This document shows positions 1-12,500 of a DNA stretch of 64,000 nucleotides, piece after piece; the first letter of the stretch is position 1; every line of letters begins with the position of its first letter. The position numbers and the translations under genes were made by a program. A model generated the notes under the pieces. That model worked only from the letters and a program-made list of their open reading frames with translations. It did no database searches and had not been told where the DNA came from. The DNA comes from Asterias amurensis (Eukaryota; Echinodermata; Asteroidea; Forcipulatida; Asteriidae), in contig NC_092649.1 of assembly GCF_032118995.1 (NCBI RefSeq), forward strand, positions 14,580,191 through 14,644,190, given 5' to 3'.

Positions 1-1331
1 GAAAACGCATAGGCCTATAGAGGAAAACAAAAGGGCAGGACAAACAATTAAAACACTAGAAGACAATTAAAAACAGACACCTGAACAATACAGGTTTATT
101 GAATTGGTTTTGAGAAAAAGGAAACTAGATTTAGCTGGAAGTGTAGTGCCTGTCAGAAACACAACTAGGAAATTTCAAGTTTTTGATGGAGGAGTTTAGA
201 GTGGGACTCTTATGGCAACCAAATCAAAGGCAAAAGATAACACATCTGAGGGCTACTCGACATGCCTCCATACGATACCAGGCATGAACGTGAAGCTTAA
301 TGCCAAAATGCATTACTTCCTGCTCAAACACAAAATTTAGCTTATTATCACAACAATTAGCATTTCTCAACAAAAAGTTAAGTACATGTTCATGTATGCT
401 CATAAATTGTTTTTTGTCTACGTCATGCTGATTTGTAGGTAAACTTACAATGTACGTATAAGGAAAGATACAATTAAAGTAAGTCACATGATTGCTTCTG
501 AACATTTCTGAGCTGGATGAAACCCTAAATCATAAGGTGGTGACACATACGGGTACCAACCAGTAAATCTCTGGTAGCAGCATTAGCAAACGGACACCAA
601 CCCTTAAAAATCTGAGAAAAAATGGGAGACTTTTGAGACACTCGGCGGCAGCAGACATAATTGCCCTTTTTTGCCGCTCTGATGAGCATGCATGCACATC
701 CTCAGTATTGGATGAGTAGGTCTGAAAATTATCCAAACCATATTTCTTAAAAGGCAATCCTTTCTCAAACTAGTAATACAATCTACACTTGCAGCATCTC
801 GATCACTTGCGAATCCATGACCCTACATTAGACTACGCCTTAAGACCAGGTTTGGAGTGATTGGTTTTGGATGAAATTAAGGTGTGGATAAAGTTTTTTT
901 GTGAACAAAAAGAAATTGTAGCTTGTAGGAATTGACAATAGTATGATGTGGACACACGACACTCTGTGCAAACTACACAGTGTGTCAAGTGCTCTTTGGA
1001 AACAAACAGTAAATTTGCAGGAATGTGCAAATGTTACGATGAGCATTCGCTATACATGAGTAAAACTATCACATCACATTGATATCACAGGGGTCAATTT
1101 CACAAAGAGCTACGATTGATCTTAACTACAATTCAATCGCAGTTGCTAGGCAAAGTGTGATGTCACAATACAAATCACCATGGTAATACGGACAAGTCAT
1201 CTTAAGATGAATCTGCCATTTCAGTGAAATTTCACTCATGCCAAGAAGTGCCTGTTTAAATTTAGGCATCATAATATGTATGACCAAACTAATGTAAACT
1301 CAATAGTAAGGCGATCAAGTTTTTGATAAAA
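1..1331. other. no gene seen; AT-rich spacer
   Basis: The short reading frames on both strands show no family resemblance, splice context or composition change. About 1092-1240 resembles a degenerate hairpin repeat that recurs near 22.79-22.93 kb. Both contain a pattern like TTTCACAAA...ACCATGGT and end in inverted TTTCAC-type termini. Confidence 0.5.
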
Positions 1332-1542
1332 TATAGACGATGTGACCTATGTTTACATTCAAACCGCCCTCTGTTGACAAAATACTATACACGTCATGTT
1401 TCGCCAGGCCCTGAGTTGCGTAATCATAGTAAGATTGCGTACACTTTCTAGCTGGCTGCCAAAACACAAAGGTTTTGCCCGGCGGTATGCGCGCCAATCA
1501 TGTTATGGTTTTCGTGTGACGTCAGAGGTCACATCGTCTATA
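1332..1542. mobile_element. MITE-like element with 17-bp terminal inverted repeats, copy 1
   Basis: The ends are inverted copies of each other (TATAGACGATGTGACCT on the left, its reverse complement on the right). The body contains ACCGCCCTCTGTTGACAAAA and is repeated at 3.46-3.66 kb at roughly 90 percent identity by eye. No coding capacity is seen, so it is most likely a non-autonomous DNA transposon. Confidence 0.7.
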
Positions 1543-2520
1543 GGAACAGGCTTGTCAGGAATTTTGTGGGTGTTAGTTTGCTTTGTTTTATATTGAAAGT
1601 GAGCATTTGGGGAATGTTGTTTTCTAGGCCTACATGACATTTTTTTATTGAAACAGAAATCAAACATACATTGTAGGCCTAACAAAAATAATGACCAATT
1701 GGTTGAAGTATCCAGTGTTAAAAAACTTTTGAATTTAAATTTGTTAAACATGACAATCAATCTATCAGGAACATGATTGGAAGCATGTTGATAATAATAT
1801 TTGATACAAATGCACAGTTCTTATGTATACAGTACTCATTACCACCCCAAAACAAATTGTTTGATTAGCTTCACACTGATAACAAAAGTTCATACAGTAC
1901 TAGCCAGTACCAACCCACCACAGCAATTATATTCGCTGAAGTATTGACTTGAGTAAACATTTCAAGAATTCTAAAATAACCATGATTGATTGTTTGTTTC
2001 AGTTTGATTGCTATCAACATGGGGATACATACATACTGTACTCCTCCATGCTTGAACCATGGAAAGAAAATTTGAAGATATTCCAGGTTGTCTTTGGTAT
2101 TTTAAACATAGAGGCTGGCCTTTGCGTAAATAAACTCAAGAATTTATTGGAAGATTCCAAACACCAATGGTAGACTATTCCTCTAGGTAACTCCCCTATT
2201 TTTAAAAACTTTTCAGCGTGTCAGAGAGTATACTCGTATGATACTACTTTTAAAGAGAAAACCCCTTCCTCTCCCAAAGTACCTAGATCAATTTTCTTAC
2301 AAAATTGATGCACATTACAGGCCTGGAATTTCAACTTGGAAAAGGCAAGGCCGTTTTCATTTCACAAAAGCCACTTTCATTGTAAAATCTCTAAGTCAAT
2401 GGAAAACTTTTAAAGGGGCTAGGCCAAGACCAGGGGCAACGAATGGTCTTTATGGCATGCGTGTAATTCCAGGCGTGATTACATACATGCTTCATGTATG
2501 AATCAAAATTGTACACACCT

Positions 2521-2900
2521 TTAAAGGAACACGTTGCCTTGGATCGGTCGAGTTGGTCTTTGAAAAGCGTTTGTGTAACCGTTTTTTTTATAAAATGCAT
2601 ATGGGTAGAAAGATATTGTAAAAGTAGAATACAGTGATCCACACAAACATGCCTCGAAATTGCACGGTTTTCCTTTTACCTCGTCGACTAACACGGTCGG
2701 CCATTTATGGGGGTCAAGTTTTTGACTCCCATAAATGGCCGACCGTGTTAGTTCGCACAGTAAAAAGAAAACCACGCAATTTCAAGACAAACTTGTGTGG
2801 ATCCTTGTATTCTACTTTTAAAACATATTTCCAACCATGCATTGTGTAAAAAACCGGTTACAAACCCTTTTTATAGACCAACTCGTCCGATCCAAGGCAC
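2521..2900. mobile_element. foldback MITE, TTAA-flanked on the left
   Basis: It begins TTAA-AGGAACACGTTGCCTTGG and ends in a diverged inverted copy, with GATCCAAGGCAC just before a poly-C run. Subterminal segments are also inverted (the GTAGAATACA near 2625 against the TGTATTCTAC near 2805), so the whole element could fold into one long hairpin. Confidence 0.7.
2687..2752. repeat. near-perfect 66-bp palindrome at the centre of the 2.5-2.9 kb MITE
   Basis: Two arms of about 31 bases, containing ACACGGTCGGCCATTTATGG and its reverse complement, are separated by only a few bases. This is the hairpin apex of the enclosing foldback element. Confidence 0.85.
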
Positions 2901-3463
2901 CCCCCCCCCCCCGACCCCTGTTCTACTATCTTTTCTATGTGATTGAAAACTTGGGACTGCCACTTTAACTGAAAAATTATGCCATCCAGCTCCCATTAAC
3001 CAAGAGGAGTATTGTATTGTTTGCTGAATAAATTATGAATACGGTATGACACAGTGCCTACGCATGGTTGAACTAACAATGCGTTGCACCCTGGTAATAA
3101 CAATGCATTGTTATTCCTACAGTGTCATGAGATAGTCATTGTAGCCAATTTCCCATGGTGACTGAACACGGCAATCCCTCATTTTACCGAACCTTATGGC
3201 CTTGTTTTTTTTCTTCTTCAATAAATATAAAAGTTTAAAACCAACATAAGGCCTCTGTTTTTTGGCCTACAATGATGTATGCAAATAGTGTAGTAAAAAG
3301 TATCGTGAATTTTGGTAGATCTAAAACAGTTTTGTTTTTACTGAAATAACTAATCTGAATGTTTGAGTCATTCACTTCCAACACTCAGAGGAAAGACAAG
3401 GCGGGGTGTCCCAATTCAGAATAGGCTGCCCAAATGAGACCCTGAAAACCTTCTACCTACGAT

Positions 3464-3665
3464 TATCATGTGACCTATGTTTACATTCAAACCGCCCTCT
3501 GTTGACAAAACACTATATACGTCATGTTTCGCCGGGCACTGAGTTGCGTAGTCAAGATTGCGTACACTTTCAAGCTGGCTGCCAAAACACAAAAGTTTTG
3601 CCCGGCGGTATGCGCGCGAATCATGTTATGGTTTTATCGTGACGTCAGAGGTCACATCGTCTATA
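3464..3665. mobile_element. MITE-like element, copy 2 of the 1.33 kb family
   Basis: Same body as 1332-1542, including the CGGCGGTATGCGCGC motif and the right end AGGTCACATCGTCTATA. The left terminus is eroded (only TGTGACCTATG is kept). It lies in the same orientation as copy 1. Confidence 0.7.
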
Positions 3666-3865
3666 ATAAGTCAATGATCTACAAGGCTGACATTTCTTGA
3701 CTTTTTACCAATACCGGTGTTCAAGAATGAAAACATATCTTCTTCAGAGTTAAGTACTAGGCCTACTCTCTTTTAAAATGTTTGCAAAACTTTTTTAACA
3801 TTAAGCCTGATACTTGTCAGAAAAACAAAAATCCAGAAATTAATACTGACTTGCTGAAAAGGCCA

Positions 3866-4692
3866 AACTCAGGCTAGTTGCGATAACGTAACCCTCCTGC
3901 CGACGGCGTAGCCGGAGGGTTACGAGTCGCTTCAATCGAAAAACGGCGAAATGGTCAAACACGTACAATTTCAACAGCTAGTCAACAGATTTGCTCAATT
4001 TTTTTCCCTTTCGAAAATCATGACTTAAATTCTAAGAACACGACTTTAATCCTCAATATCTAATGAATAACATTCAACACACTATTGAGATAGTATTTTT
4101 AACTACAAAAACTTACCAGATCCCGGAGCGAAACAGTCCCAGGTTCTATTTTGAACCTGTCGCTTCGCCATTTTGTGACTTCCGGATGATCATTGCTGTT
4201 AGACTAAACCATTCTGTAAAAGGCAGTGTGTGTGCGCTGTCCGTTTACTATGCCCGCTGTTCACTCACTTAAAGCACTGCCGCACTGCAGCACCCCTTGT
4301 AACACCCCTTTTACAGAATGGTTTAGTCAAACTCGGCTGCGGCTCGGTCGGCTGGTACCTGCGGTTGGGTTCAGCGCTTGGGGCTGCGCATGGTAACCAG
4401 CGACAGGTTCAAAAATAGAACCTGGGAAATTTGTGACTGTTTCGCTCCCGGAATCTGGTAAGTTTTTGTCCTTTTTTTCAAAATATTTTCTCAATTGTGT
4501 TTTTGAATCTTATTCATTAGACATTGAGGATTACGTTCGTGTTCATAGAATTTGTGTCATAATTTTTTAAAGTGGTAAAAAATGACCAAATCTGTTGACT
4601 TAAATATTTCGCCGTTTTTCGATTGAAGCGACACTTAACCCTCCGGATTCGCCGTCGGCAGGAGGGTTACGTTATCGCAACTAAACTCAGGC
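3866..4692. mobile_element. foldback transposon with 9-bp target-site duplication (Mutator-like non-autonomous candidate)
   Basis: The element proper is 3875-4683 and is flanked by a perfect direct repeat AACTCAGGC at 3866-3874 and 4684-4692. The termini are inverted repeats starting TAGTTGCGATAACG. Homology between the arms continues far inward: the CCCTCCTGCCGACGGCG box, the TCGATTGAAGCG box, the CCAGGTTCTATTTTGAACCTGTCGC box and the AAACCATTCTGTAAAAG box all recur inverted. Long inverted repeats with a 9-bp duplication are typical of Mutator-like elements. No transposase is present. Confidence 0.8.
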
Positions 4693-5479
4693 AAGCCAAC
4701 AGTTCAGCTGCAACTGTACTTGAAAAGTAAGTGCTGTGTCAGTAAGATTTTGTCAAATAACATTTATACTCAGACTCATAACAATGGTTTTTATAGAACA
4801 ATTTCAGATTGGTACCCCTGCCTTCTCTCAGTTTTTTCTGATACAAATCACACACATCAATCTTCTATCATTAAAATTGAGTTCAACAATGTTCATGGAA
4901 TGAAGTTTAAACAGTTTGCATATCAAGTCTATAACTGTTATGAGGTTGACCACATAAGCCTAAAGCTGGCTGAATCAATTAATTACAAGCAATTTACAGT
5001 TAATCCATTCACACCAGATAATCCTAATCTGATTACATAACTGCATCCATCAAGGAAGTTCAACACTGATGATTAGCATATTTAAAAGGTATTTGGCTGT
5101 ATTTGTCATTTTCAACACTATACATAAACATCTCCAAAGACTATCTGATTAAGACTGCTATATTGGTACAAATGAACCCCATTAGAATGGACTGCTATAC
5201 TGTAAGCAAAGAATCAAAGCTTTCAGAAGCATGGAATTCTGCGTTTATGCCAAGCGAAATTTAAGGAGTTAGCAGGGAATTTTTGCTTGGGCGCACGCAT
5301 ACTTAGTAAACAGTAAGCGGCGAATGGTGATCATAAGTACAGAAAACGGAGGTAAGCAGAGCCATAAAATTGGGCCCAGGTTGTTACTCCTATCACCCCT
5401 CAATAATTTTGATTCCCCATATAGTGGATCACCACAGGTCAAGTTATTTCAACATGTGATGTGCCGTGTATACGCCTCT

Positions 5480-5640
5480 CTTAATATTTATGCATGAGCG
5501 TGTCACTCTATACTAACCCAAAACGAGGCCATAGGCGCAGCCACTGCAAGTAGTGGCGGACGTGCGCCTATAGCTTCATTTTGGATACGAATTATGACGT
5601 CATGCATGAATATGAATGAACGCGGCGTGTTTTCGACAGT
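5480..5640. repeat. hairpin repeat around 5.55 kb
   Basis: ATAGGCGCAGCCACTGCAAG and GTAGTGGC...GTGCGCCTAT form an inverted pair around 5530-5572. Flanking TTATGCATGAGCG/ATGCATGAATA sequences also face each other. It is probably a small foldback element of unknown class. Confidence 0.5.
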
Positions 5641-6111
5641 GTCTAGACGCTAAGAGTAGTTATAATCGTAACCCTCCTCCTGACAGCGCGAGAAGGGGTT
5701 AAGATTTTTGCATTTATGTCTAGAGTTATTAAAAAGATATAAAGTTTGTTGCAGTTTATTGTGGACTGACTGGGTATGGGCGTTTGACATATACATGTAT
5801 GAAGTGATTGGCGCCAAACACATAACATCTCGGGAGGAAGGTGCAGGTGGGAAAGTACTATTTCTAGAAACTATAAGGCGAGCCTTATAGTTCCTAGAAG
5901 TAGGAAAGTACATGACCTGTATATGCAACACATGCAATAAACTTATCGTGTTTGGCTCAACTCCCCCCCCCCCCCCCCACCTCCAACTCCTAGAACTATG
6001 AGGTTCATTTCGCTATCGACTTTCTATCTAGTTTACCTTTTATTTCGTTATCTTTCATTATAAAACGCAAACATTATCGTGTGGATTTTCCACAGTAGTT
6101 CTTAGTCTTAC

Positions 6112-6529
6112 CACATGCTATCTGCAGGCATCCACAGATGATAAAAACAGTCGCTGTACTGGGAATCTTACACAAGAACAACAACATGCTGAGGATGGAC
6201 AGCAGCAGGCATCCCAGGGATAACATCACACACACCGTAGCGGCTAGCATGACACCGGGTATGGTGGACCCTCCATTGGCCAGGGCACCCCTACATTCCA
6301 ATATCCCCGTCCTGGCCGGACTGTAACAGTACCGGTACAGCCCGAAGTACCCGGCACCAAGGGAATCCGTACCGTGGCCAATCCAAAATGGCTGGACCAG
6401 CACAACGCAGAGGATGATGGTGAAGCAAAAGGTGAATAGTGCCCATGCGATGGCGATCGCCCTGGCATTACGGATGTAGTTGGTGTGGTAGTAGTATGCG
6501 TATTTGTCCTCTTTGGCCGTGTTGGCCAT
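6112..6529 (-). CDS. LHFPL-family tetraspan membrane protein, first coding exon (partial gene)
   Basis: Starts at ATG 6529 (MANTAKEDKYAYYYHTNYIR) and runs 139 codons plus one base to a GTAAGA donor at 6111, so it ends in phase 1. Family features: the YYHTxYIRNARAIAIAWALF entry into membrane helix 1 (about residues 24-46), the QPFWIGHGTDS and AGYFGLYRYC motifs of the first extracellular loop with paired cysteines, a second helix around residues 92-118, and the start of helix 3 at the exon end. LHFPL proteins are about 200-240 residues with four helices and act as auxiliary subunits of membrane complexes; vertebrate members partner hair-cell mechanotransduction channels and GABA-A receptors. 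I could not find the exon with the rest of helices 3-4 between 1 and 6111; it may lie past the window start. Which LHFPL subtype this is cannot be told. Confidence 0.85.
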
Positions 6530-7741
6530 CTTTAACAGTTTTATCAAATAAACCTCTGGTTTAAATGCGATGAATCCTCACCAAACTCCGTTTGCTTGTT
6601 TTGGATGATGCGTGATCTCGCTGGAGAACACAGTCCGTCGACCGTGTTGTGTCTGTGTGTACAAAACCTGCCAGCCGTTCCTTATAATCGATACATACTG
6701 CGTAATACCAAACCAAACACGCGAACCCTAAACAAAATGGATATCAATGACTGTGTATATCAAGCCTTGTTATTTCACACAATGCGTGGCACCCATAGCG
6801 AGAACAATGGAGGTGTGACGAACCATTGACGAACCATGACCTTGTGATGCATGAATAACCCAACCAGCCCGGGTGCGGCCACTTCGTAGCAGTATACCAC
6901 AAGGGCGCCCTCTGTATAATACACCTGCTGCTAATAATTGATTGACATTTTGTGCAAGGTGCGCCTTCATGAACTCGTAGAAAAAATAGCAAACATTAGC
7001 ATAAAAACAATTCCTCCATGTTTCTGACATCTGTTCGAAATGAGTTAGAATAATCGGTCGGTACATTTTTACAGAAACTTGTTCGGCATTTTCTGATATT
7101 TTTCAAAACAGTAGTAGTAAGTTACATTGGTGATGCTCAGGCGGTAGGGTTGCGTTCAAAGTCACTGTTCATGGGACCATTCAAGTTAATAGAGATTGCA
7201 GCGGTGGCAACCATACCCGTTAATCTGGGATGAGAGGGATTTTTTGGGGGAGATAACAAATATCTGTACTTTAGTTTTTGTACTGCTGAAAACAATTTTA
7301 ACAATATCTTAGATTGGTAAAAAGTAATTCTCAGGTCTTTAAAAATTTGGATGTTTTTTTTCTTTTTTTCCTTTTTTTTCTTTTACATTTTTGTGTTTGT
7401 TTTAGGGGGTAGTTCAAACTTCAGTTTGCGTTTGCATGTTCTTCACCAACATCTTAGTATACGCTATGCCCTCTTTTCATCGCTTTGGGTTTAAGTTGGT
7501 GGGGCGATGAACACATTATAACAACCGAATGAAGATTCACTTCTGAATACCGGTTTTACGCTTTTTATGTAGTTTATTGATAACTGCTTCTATAAGATAT
7601 TTAGAGTGCTACAAAGATAACAATGTAAAGGCAAACAGTTCGTGTTTAGATCCACCATTCCAAAAGATAAACTGCACAAACTGGAGTGTTAAAATTTACG
7701 TTATGGGTGTTGTATTGTGGATACCGAAGAGAGAAACGAAA
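6530..7741. other. LHFPL upstream region; no other gene seen
   Basis: Presumed 5' UTR and promoter side of the LHFPL gene (minus strand). 6600-6740 is less AT-rich than its surroundings. I see no clear TATA box or upstream exon. Thymine-rich tracts lie at 7345-7390. Confidence 0.4.
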
Positions 7742-8108
7742 TTAAAGCCAGTGGACACTTTGGTAATTGTCATTCTCAACAAATGCATAAAATAACAAAC
7801 CTGTGAAAATTTGAGCTCAATCGGTCATCGAACTTGTGAAATAATAATGAAAGAAAAAAACACCCTTGTCACATGAAGTTGTGTGCGTTTAGATGATTGA
7901 TTTCGTTTAGATGATTGAAGTTCTAAATCTGAGGTCTCAAAACCAAATTCGTGGAAAATTACTTCTTTCTCGAAAACTATGGCACTTCAGAGGGAGCCGT
8001 TTCTCACAATTTTTTATACCATCAACCTCTCCCCATTACTCTTAATCAAGAAAGGTTGTATGCCAATAATTATTTTGAGTAATTACCAATAGTGTCCACT
8101 GCCTTTAA
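7742..8108. mobile_element. TTAA-flanked MITE ('GGACACTATTGG' family)
   Basis: Ends are TTAA-AGCCAGTGGACAC on the left and GTGTCCACTGCCT-TTAA on the right. The body contains the family landmarks GAGCTCAATCGGTCATCG, GGTCTC(G/A)AAA and AGAGGGAGCCGTTTCTCACA. No coding capacity. Confidence 0.85.
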
Positions 8109-9331
8109 CATAATTATTTGGGTGTTGCAAAACTCAAATGTAGTTTTTTTTCAGAAATTTGCTACCTTGGTGTAAATATTGATATTTTGATATGATGTGT
8201 GACAGCACCTTTGGTGTTCATTTTAACACCCCAGTTTTTGCGTGCATCAACTCGAGGGAGGTGGCAGTTGTTAACATGAGCGCATCAAATAGAAGACAAA
8301 ACAAGTGAACAAAAAGTTTACCTGTTAAATAGTAGTGTAATTATAATAGTTTTATACAATCCTGCTGTGCCAAATATAAGGGTTATGGTTCATGTAAGAA
8401 TGCTAGACTAAAATGGCACATGACGTCTAACATCTTGGGGAGCCTAAAGCGTGCAATTCTAAACTGTTTTTTACAAGAAAATCTGACGTGAAGGTTAAAA
8501 CAAATACATGGTGTGGCATCAGAAAGACTATAGGGGTAACTTTTCAACTGCATCAAAGTAAAACTACTATACATAAAATCTTTCTTTTTTTTCGTAGAGC
8601 AACCTCCGTTCTCGAAAATATATAGATTCCATGGGGGAGAGGGAGGGGGCACCGGGAAACAGACATCAATAATGTTCCCCCCCCCTGATCACTGACCAAT
8701 AAGATTAACTGTTGATGTAATGTTTTCGTGTTCCACACTACCCAGGTTCTCTAACAAAATGTATTAATGAAATATCCACACTACATCACAGAATATATTA
8801 ATCTAGATCGATTCGTTTTGACCGGTTACATTTTCCAATTGAATTTTACATCAAGGCACACTTTCATGGCTATTAAAATCAAGACCGTTAAATTTCACTG
8901 TCGCGTTAAAAAAAAAAAAGAGACCATTCAAACTGTATAGTGCCCTCTGTTGAGCGTTAGCACGCAAAATTATTCGTTATACTATGTCCGGGCTGCTTTT
9001 AAGCCGAGACAAAAGTTACCAGGCAAAGTACCAAGTCACAATTTTCGTCTTTATGACTGGTTTACATCTTAAGTTTGCTCGGCAGAAATTCTTTGCTAAG
9101 CAGAAATTGTTTAAGCAATAGTGTTTGAATCAGCTCTATGGTAATGGGGCCATACACTCATGTACATGTATCACATTATTTTCAGTTTTGTTTTCTTTTA
9201 GAAATTATCAAAGTCACATGGGGCCCAATTTCATAAAATGTGTCACGCAGTATTTTCTGCTTGAATGACATGTCTAATGAAATTTGCCCAACAATGTTCA
9301 ATGCCAGCAGACGAAGCATACATTGTTGTAA
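8109..9331. other. no gene seen
   Basis: AT-rich spacer downstream of the fibrinogen-domain gene. About 9020-9135 and 9222-9250 match parts of the 'CCCAATTTCATAAAG' hairpin repeat family. No polyadenylation signal could be assigned with confidence. Confidence 0.45.
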
Positions 9332-9585
9332 TTACTTATTGCGTCGTATCTTCATTTGACAGCCTCTGAGGGAGTTGCTTTTCCATGGTTTCCAAAGCAC
9401 TCCTTCATCAGGACCGTGGCTTTGAGTTTCATTAAAATATTTTCCATTTAGATTACTTCCAATTTTTTTACATTTGTTGTACCACCAGCCGCCTTTGCGT
9501 TCTCTTGCGCAGTTCTTCGGCCCAGAATTGTCGTTGTCCTCGTCTATGGTTGTGAAGGCAAGTTGTTGCTGAACGAGGCCGTCAC
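9332..9585 (-). CDS. FReD gene exon 5 (C-terminal part of fibrinogen domain, stop codon)
   Basis: Acceptor TTTAAG at 9586-9591. Opens with DGLVQQQLAFTTIDEDNDN and continues through CARERKGGWWYNKC to end QMKIRRNK-stop (TAA at 9334-9332). It contains the acidic calcium-site motif, the conserved Cys pair of the P-subdomain and the GGWWY motif next to the ligand pocket. Confidence 0.92.
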
Positions 9586-12500
9586 CTTAAACAAAAATAG
9601 AAGGGTTTAACAAATAAATAAAAAAGAATGACGAAATGGTGTGAAACTTGAAAAAGGGGAATGTTTTTGGAAGTATGATTCGTTTTAAAATGTGCAGCCG
9701 ATTGGACTAAACATTGAACGCTGGGTGGTAATATCATTTCATGTGAGAGCATTTTTCCCACAAAGCCCATAATTTGCAAATTTGAATCGAATTCGTAGCT
9801 AAAGTTTTGACGAAAGTGCAAAATGAAGGGCCTAACAATTTGATAATTTTTATAGTAAATAAAACGAGTGTGAAAAATCAGGTCCATTGCTCATAAGTCC
9901 TGTGGAAAACCAATAAAACTGTCCCTTTTGTAGCTCGACATGGCTTTGAGTTTTTACTTCAAATTCCTCACGGGTCAAAATTCCAGAGGCAAACAGGTCA
10001 GAAAACGAAAACTTTTGAAATCACCCTATTTTTCTCTCTTTATCAACAACGAAGTCGCCACTAATTGGATGCAAAAGTTTGAAATTACCTTCATCATTTA
10101 GAGAGTCGAAATCTTCAACAGTAAGATCATACAGGTCTCCGGTGATGCTGAAGTTCCCGTAGCGAACGCGGCCGACGTCCCCGTCAAACGCTTCCAAATC
10201 CACCACCAACTCCCAGGTCGAAACCTCCGTGTCAGTCAGGGTCCGGAGCTTCTCATTCCCCCACCAGAATTCTCCTTCTAGATCGCCGAATCCTTCTTGG
10301 TACTCGGACCAGGAGCGATTGAAATCAACTGAGTCATCTAGGCGCCTTTGAATAACCTTTAAAAAAAAAATTAAAATCGGATACTTAGGAATTGACCCCT
10401 TGGTTAATATGTAGCCCGGAATCTGTTTCAATATTACCAAGAAAATTGGTCAAAATTACGCAAAATTGGAGTTAAAATCCATATTTCAACGGTGTTTTTT
10501 CGGAATTGCAAACGGGTTATTTATATCATGGCCCCTTACGACCTGAAACGGAGAGGGAGTTTTTAGTGTGTACAGCCTGCCACGACTTCTCTGCTCTGTA
10601 CCTGTAACGTGATAACCATCTTAGATGATAGTAGTTATCAGTTTATTTTTCTATTCAGTCTCGCCTTGCCCGATACCCCAATCTCCTGAATCTCCCCTTT
10701 CCAGTGTGAGACTCTTAAAGGCACTGGACAATTTGGTAATTTCTCAAAATAATTGTTATCATAAAACCTCACTTGGTAACGAGTAATGGGTAAAGGTTGA
10801 TAGTATAAAACATTGTGAGAAACGGCTCCCTCTGATGAAGTAACGTAGTTTTCGAGAAAAAAGTAATTTTCCACTAAAATATTTTAACTTGATTTCGAGA
10901 CCTCAGAATTAGATTTTGAGGGCCCGAAATCATTGATCTGAAAGAACACAACTTCGTGTAACAAGGGTGCTGTTTCTTCTATTATTATCTCAGAACTTCA
11001 CCAAACGAGAAGACTGGTCTTTGACAATTACCAAATGTGTCCAGTGTCTCTATTCTTGGTTCCAAAAAATAAGAAAAACTCGTGTTACTTACAATAAAGC
11101 CACTCTCTGTCGTCTCCATATCACAGTAAGCTTGATGTAGCCCCGTAGTAGTGGTTAAGTTAAGAGTGTACACACCACTGGCTGTTAGTCCAGCATTGCG
11201 GATTTCCTGACAATCAGCATAGGACTGTGTCATGCCTGTTGTTTTGAAAACAAAAATTATGTATTTTAATACATAATTTATCACCCAAAAGAAGATCATA
11301 ACTTTACAAATCCCCGTCGCCGCCGTTTTACCATAATGATGTGCACAACAATTTGACTTGCTCTATAAATGTAAAAGAGTGAAAACATCACTCTTACGTT
11401 CCGAGTTGTCCCTCAAATGGCTCTTTAAAAAGAGTGGTGGTTATTTCACTCTTTTAGAGGGGTGTTAATTTAGGACAGAGTGAAAAATCACTCAAAAAGA
11501 TGAAAACTTCAATCTAAAAGAGTGGAAGACCAGGCGAAAAGAGATGTCCTTCATCTGTACCAAGGCCCAATTTCATAAAGCGTGCAAGAACAAAAACTCG
11601 CTCAGCACAGAATAGTATTGCTTAACAGAAACGGCTTACCAGCCCAAATAACATTACGTTTGAATTGTAGGGTTGTTGCCCTAATCAATTTTCTCTTATT
11701 CAGTTGGTTTTCCTAGGAAAACAAAGTGTCAAGCATTTGGTTTCTGTCTAACAACTTTATGAAATTGGGCAACTGCTCGTCCTCCACCCACCCTGTAACC
11801 GCCCCTTTGGGGCTCATTCGTGAATGAACATAGAACATCCACATACCTTGACTATCTCCGGAATTCTTGTCCGAGCAGCCGAACAGTCGACCGAGGGCCG
11901 CTGCGTCCTTCGGTAGGTTGTCGATGTAAACGAGTGCGTCCTCCCTCGGTGATCCGTACATGTTGTGACCGCCCAATTTGATCCGGGTACAGGAACAAGG
12001 ATCCCCGGGCGGTAGGACGAACCGGACTCTCCCGCCAGACGAATCATCTGGTTCCGTGCCTAGGGTGCAGACGCGGGCTGAGACCGAACACGCAGCTGTA
12101 GTGAAAGTTTCAAATAATCTAATTTACACCTCGCTTTACAAGACGATTGCAATGGATGAATTTGATAGATTTTTTTTCTTCATCTGACTGTTCCACCATT
12201 GGTTTCACCAATACCATTAAAGGGTTTGTTGGGTGTTTTTTGTACAACACAAAACACAAACATAAACAGTGTACATTAATAAACTAACACGGCTAAACGG
12301 TAATGATAGAAAGCCCCTCTTAAAATATTAAGACTGGGTTGCTGTAAAAATCAAAGAGATTTTTAAAATGTTGGCAGACTTCAAAAAATGGATTTTGGCA
12401 AAACTCCATGTATGAGTAGGTATGGGTACACAATACACAAAAATCGAAAAAAAAAGTTATATCAGACATTGGTTGCCATGGTTACGGCCAAAATAAGACT

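Noticed and set aside
4720..5040. 106-codon plus-strand frame
   Set aside because: Begins at a non-ATG codon, with no similarity, no splice context and AT-rich composition like its surroundings.
10985..11299. Extending FReD exon 3 across its flanks as one longer frame
   Set aside because: The acceptor and donor inside it match neighbouring exon phases, and the extra residues (FVFKTT..., SNTSFSYF...) are intronic.
11814..12047. Minus-strand frame reading MIRLAGESGSSYRPGILVPV
   Set aside because: Shadow of FReD exon 2 in another frame.
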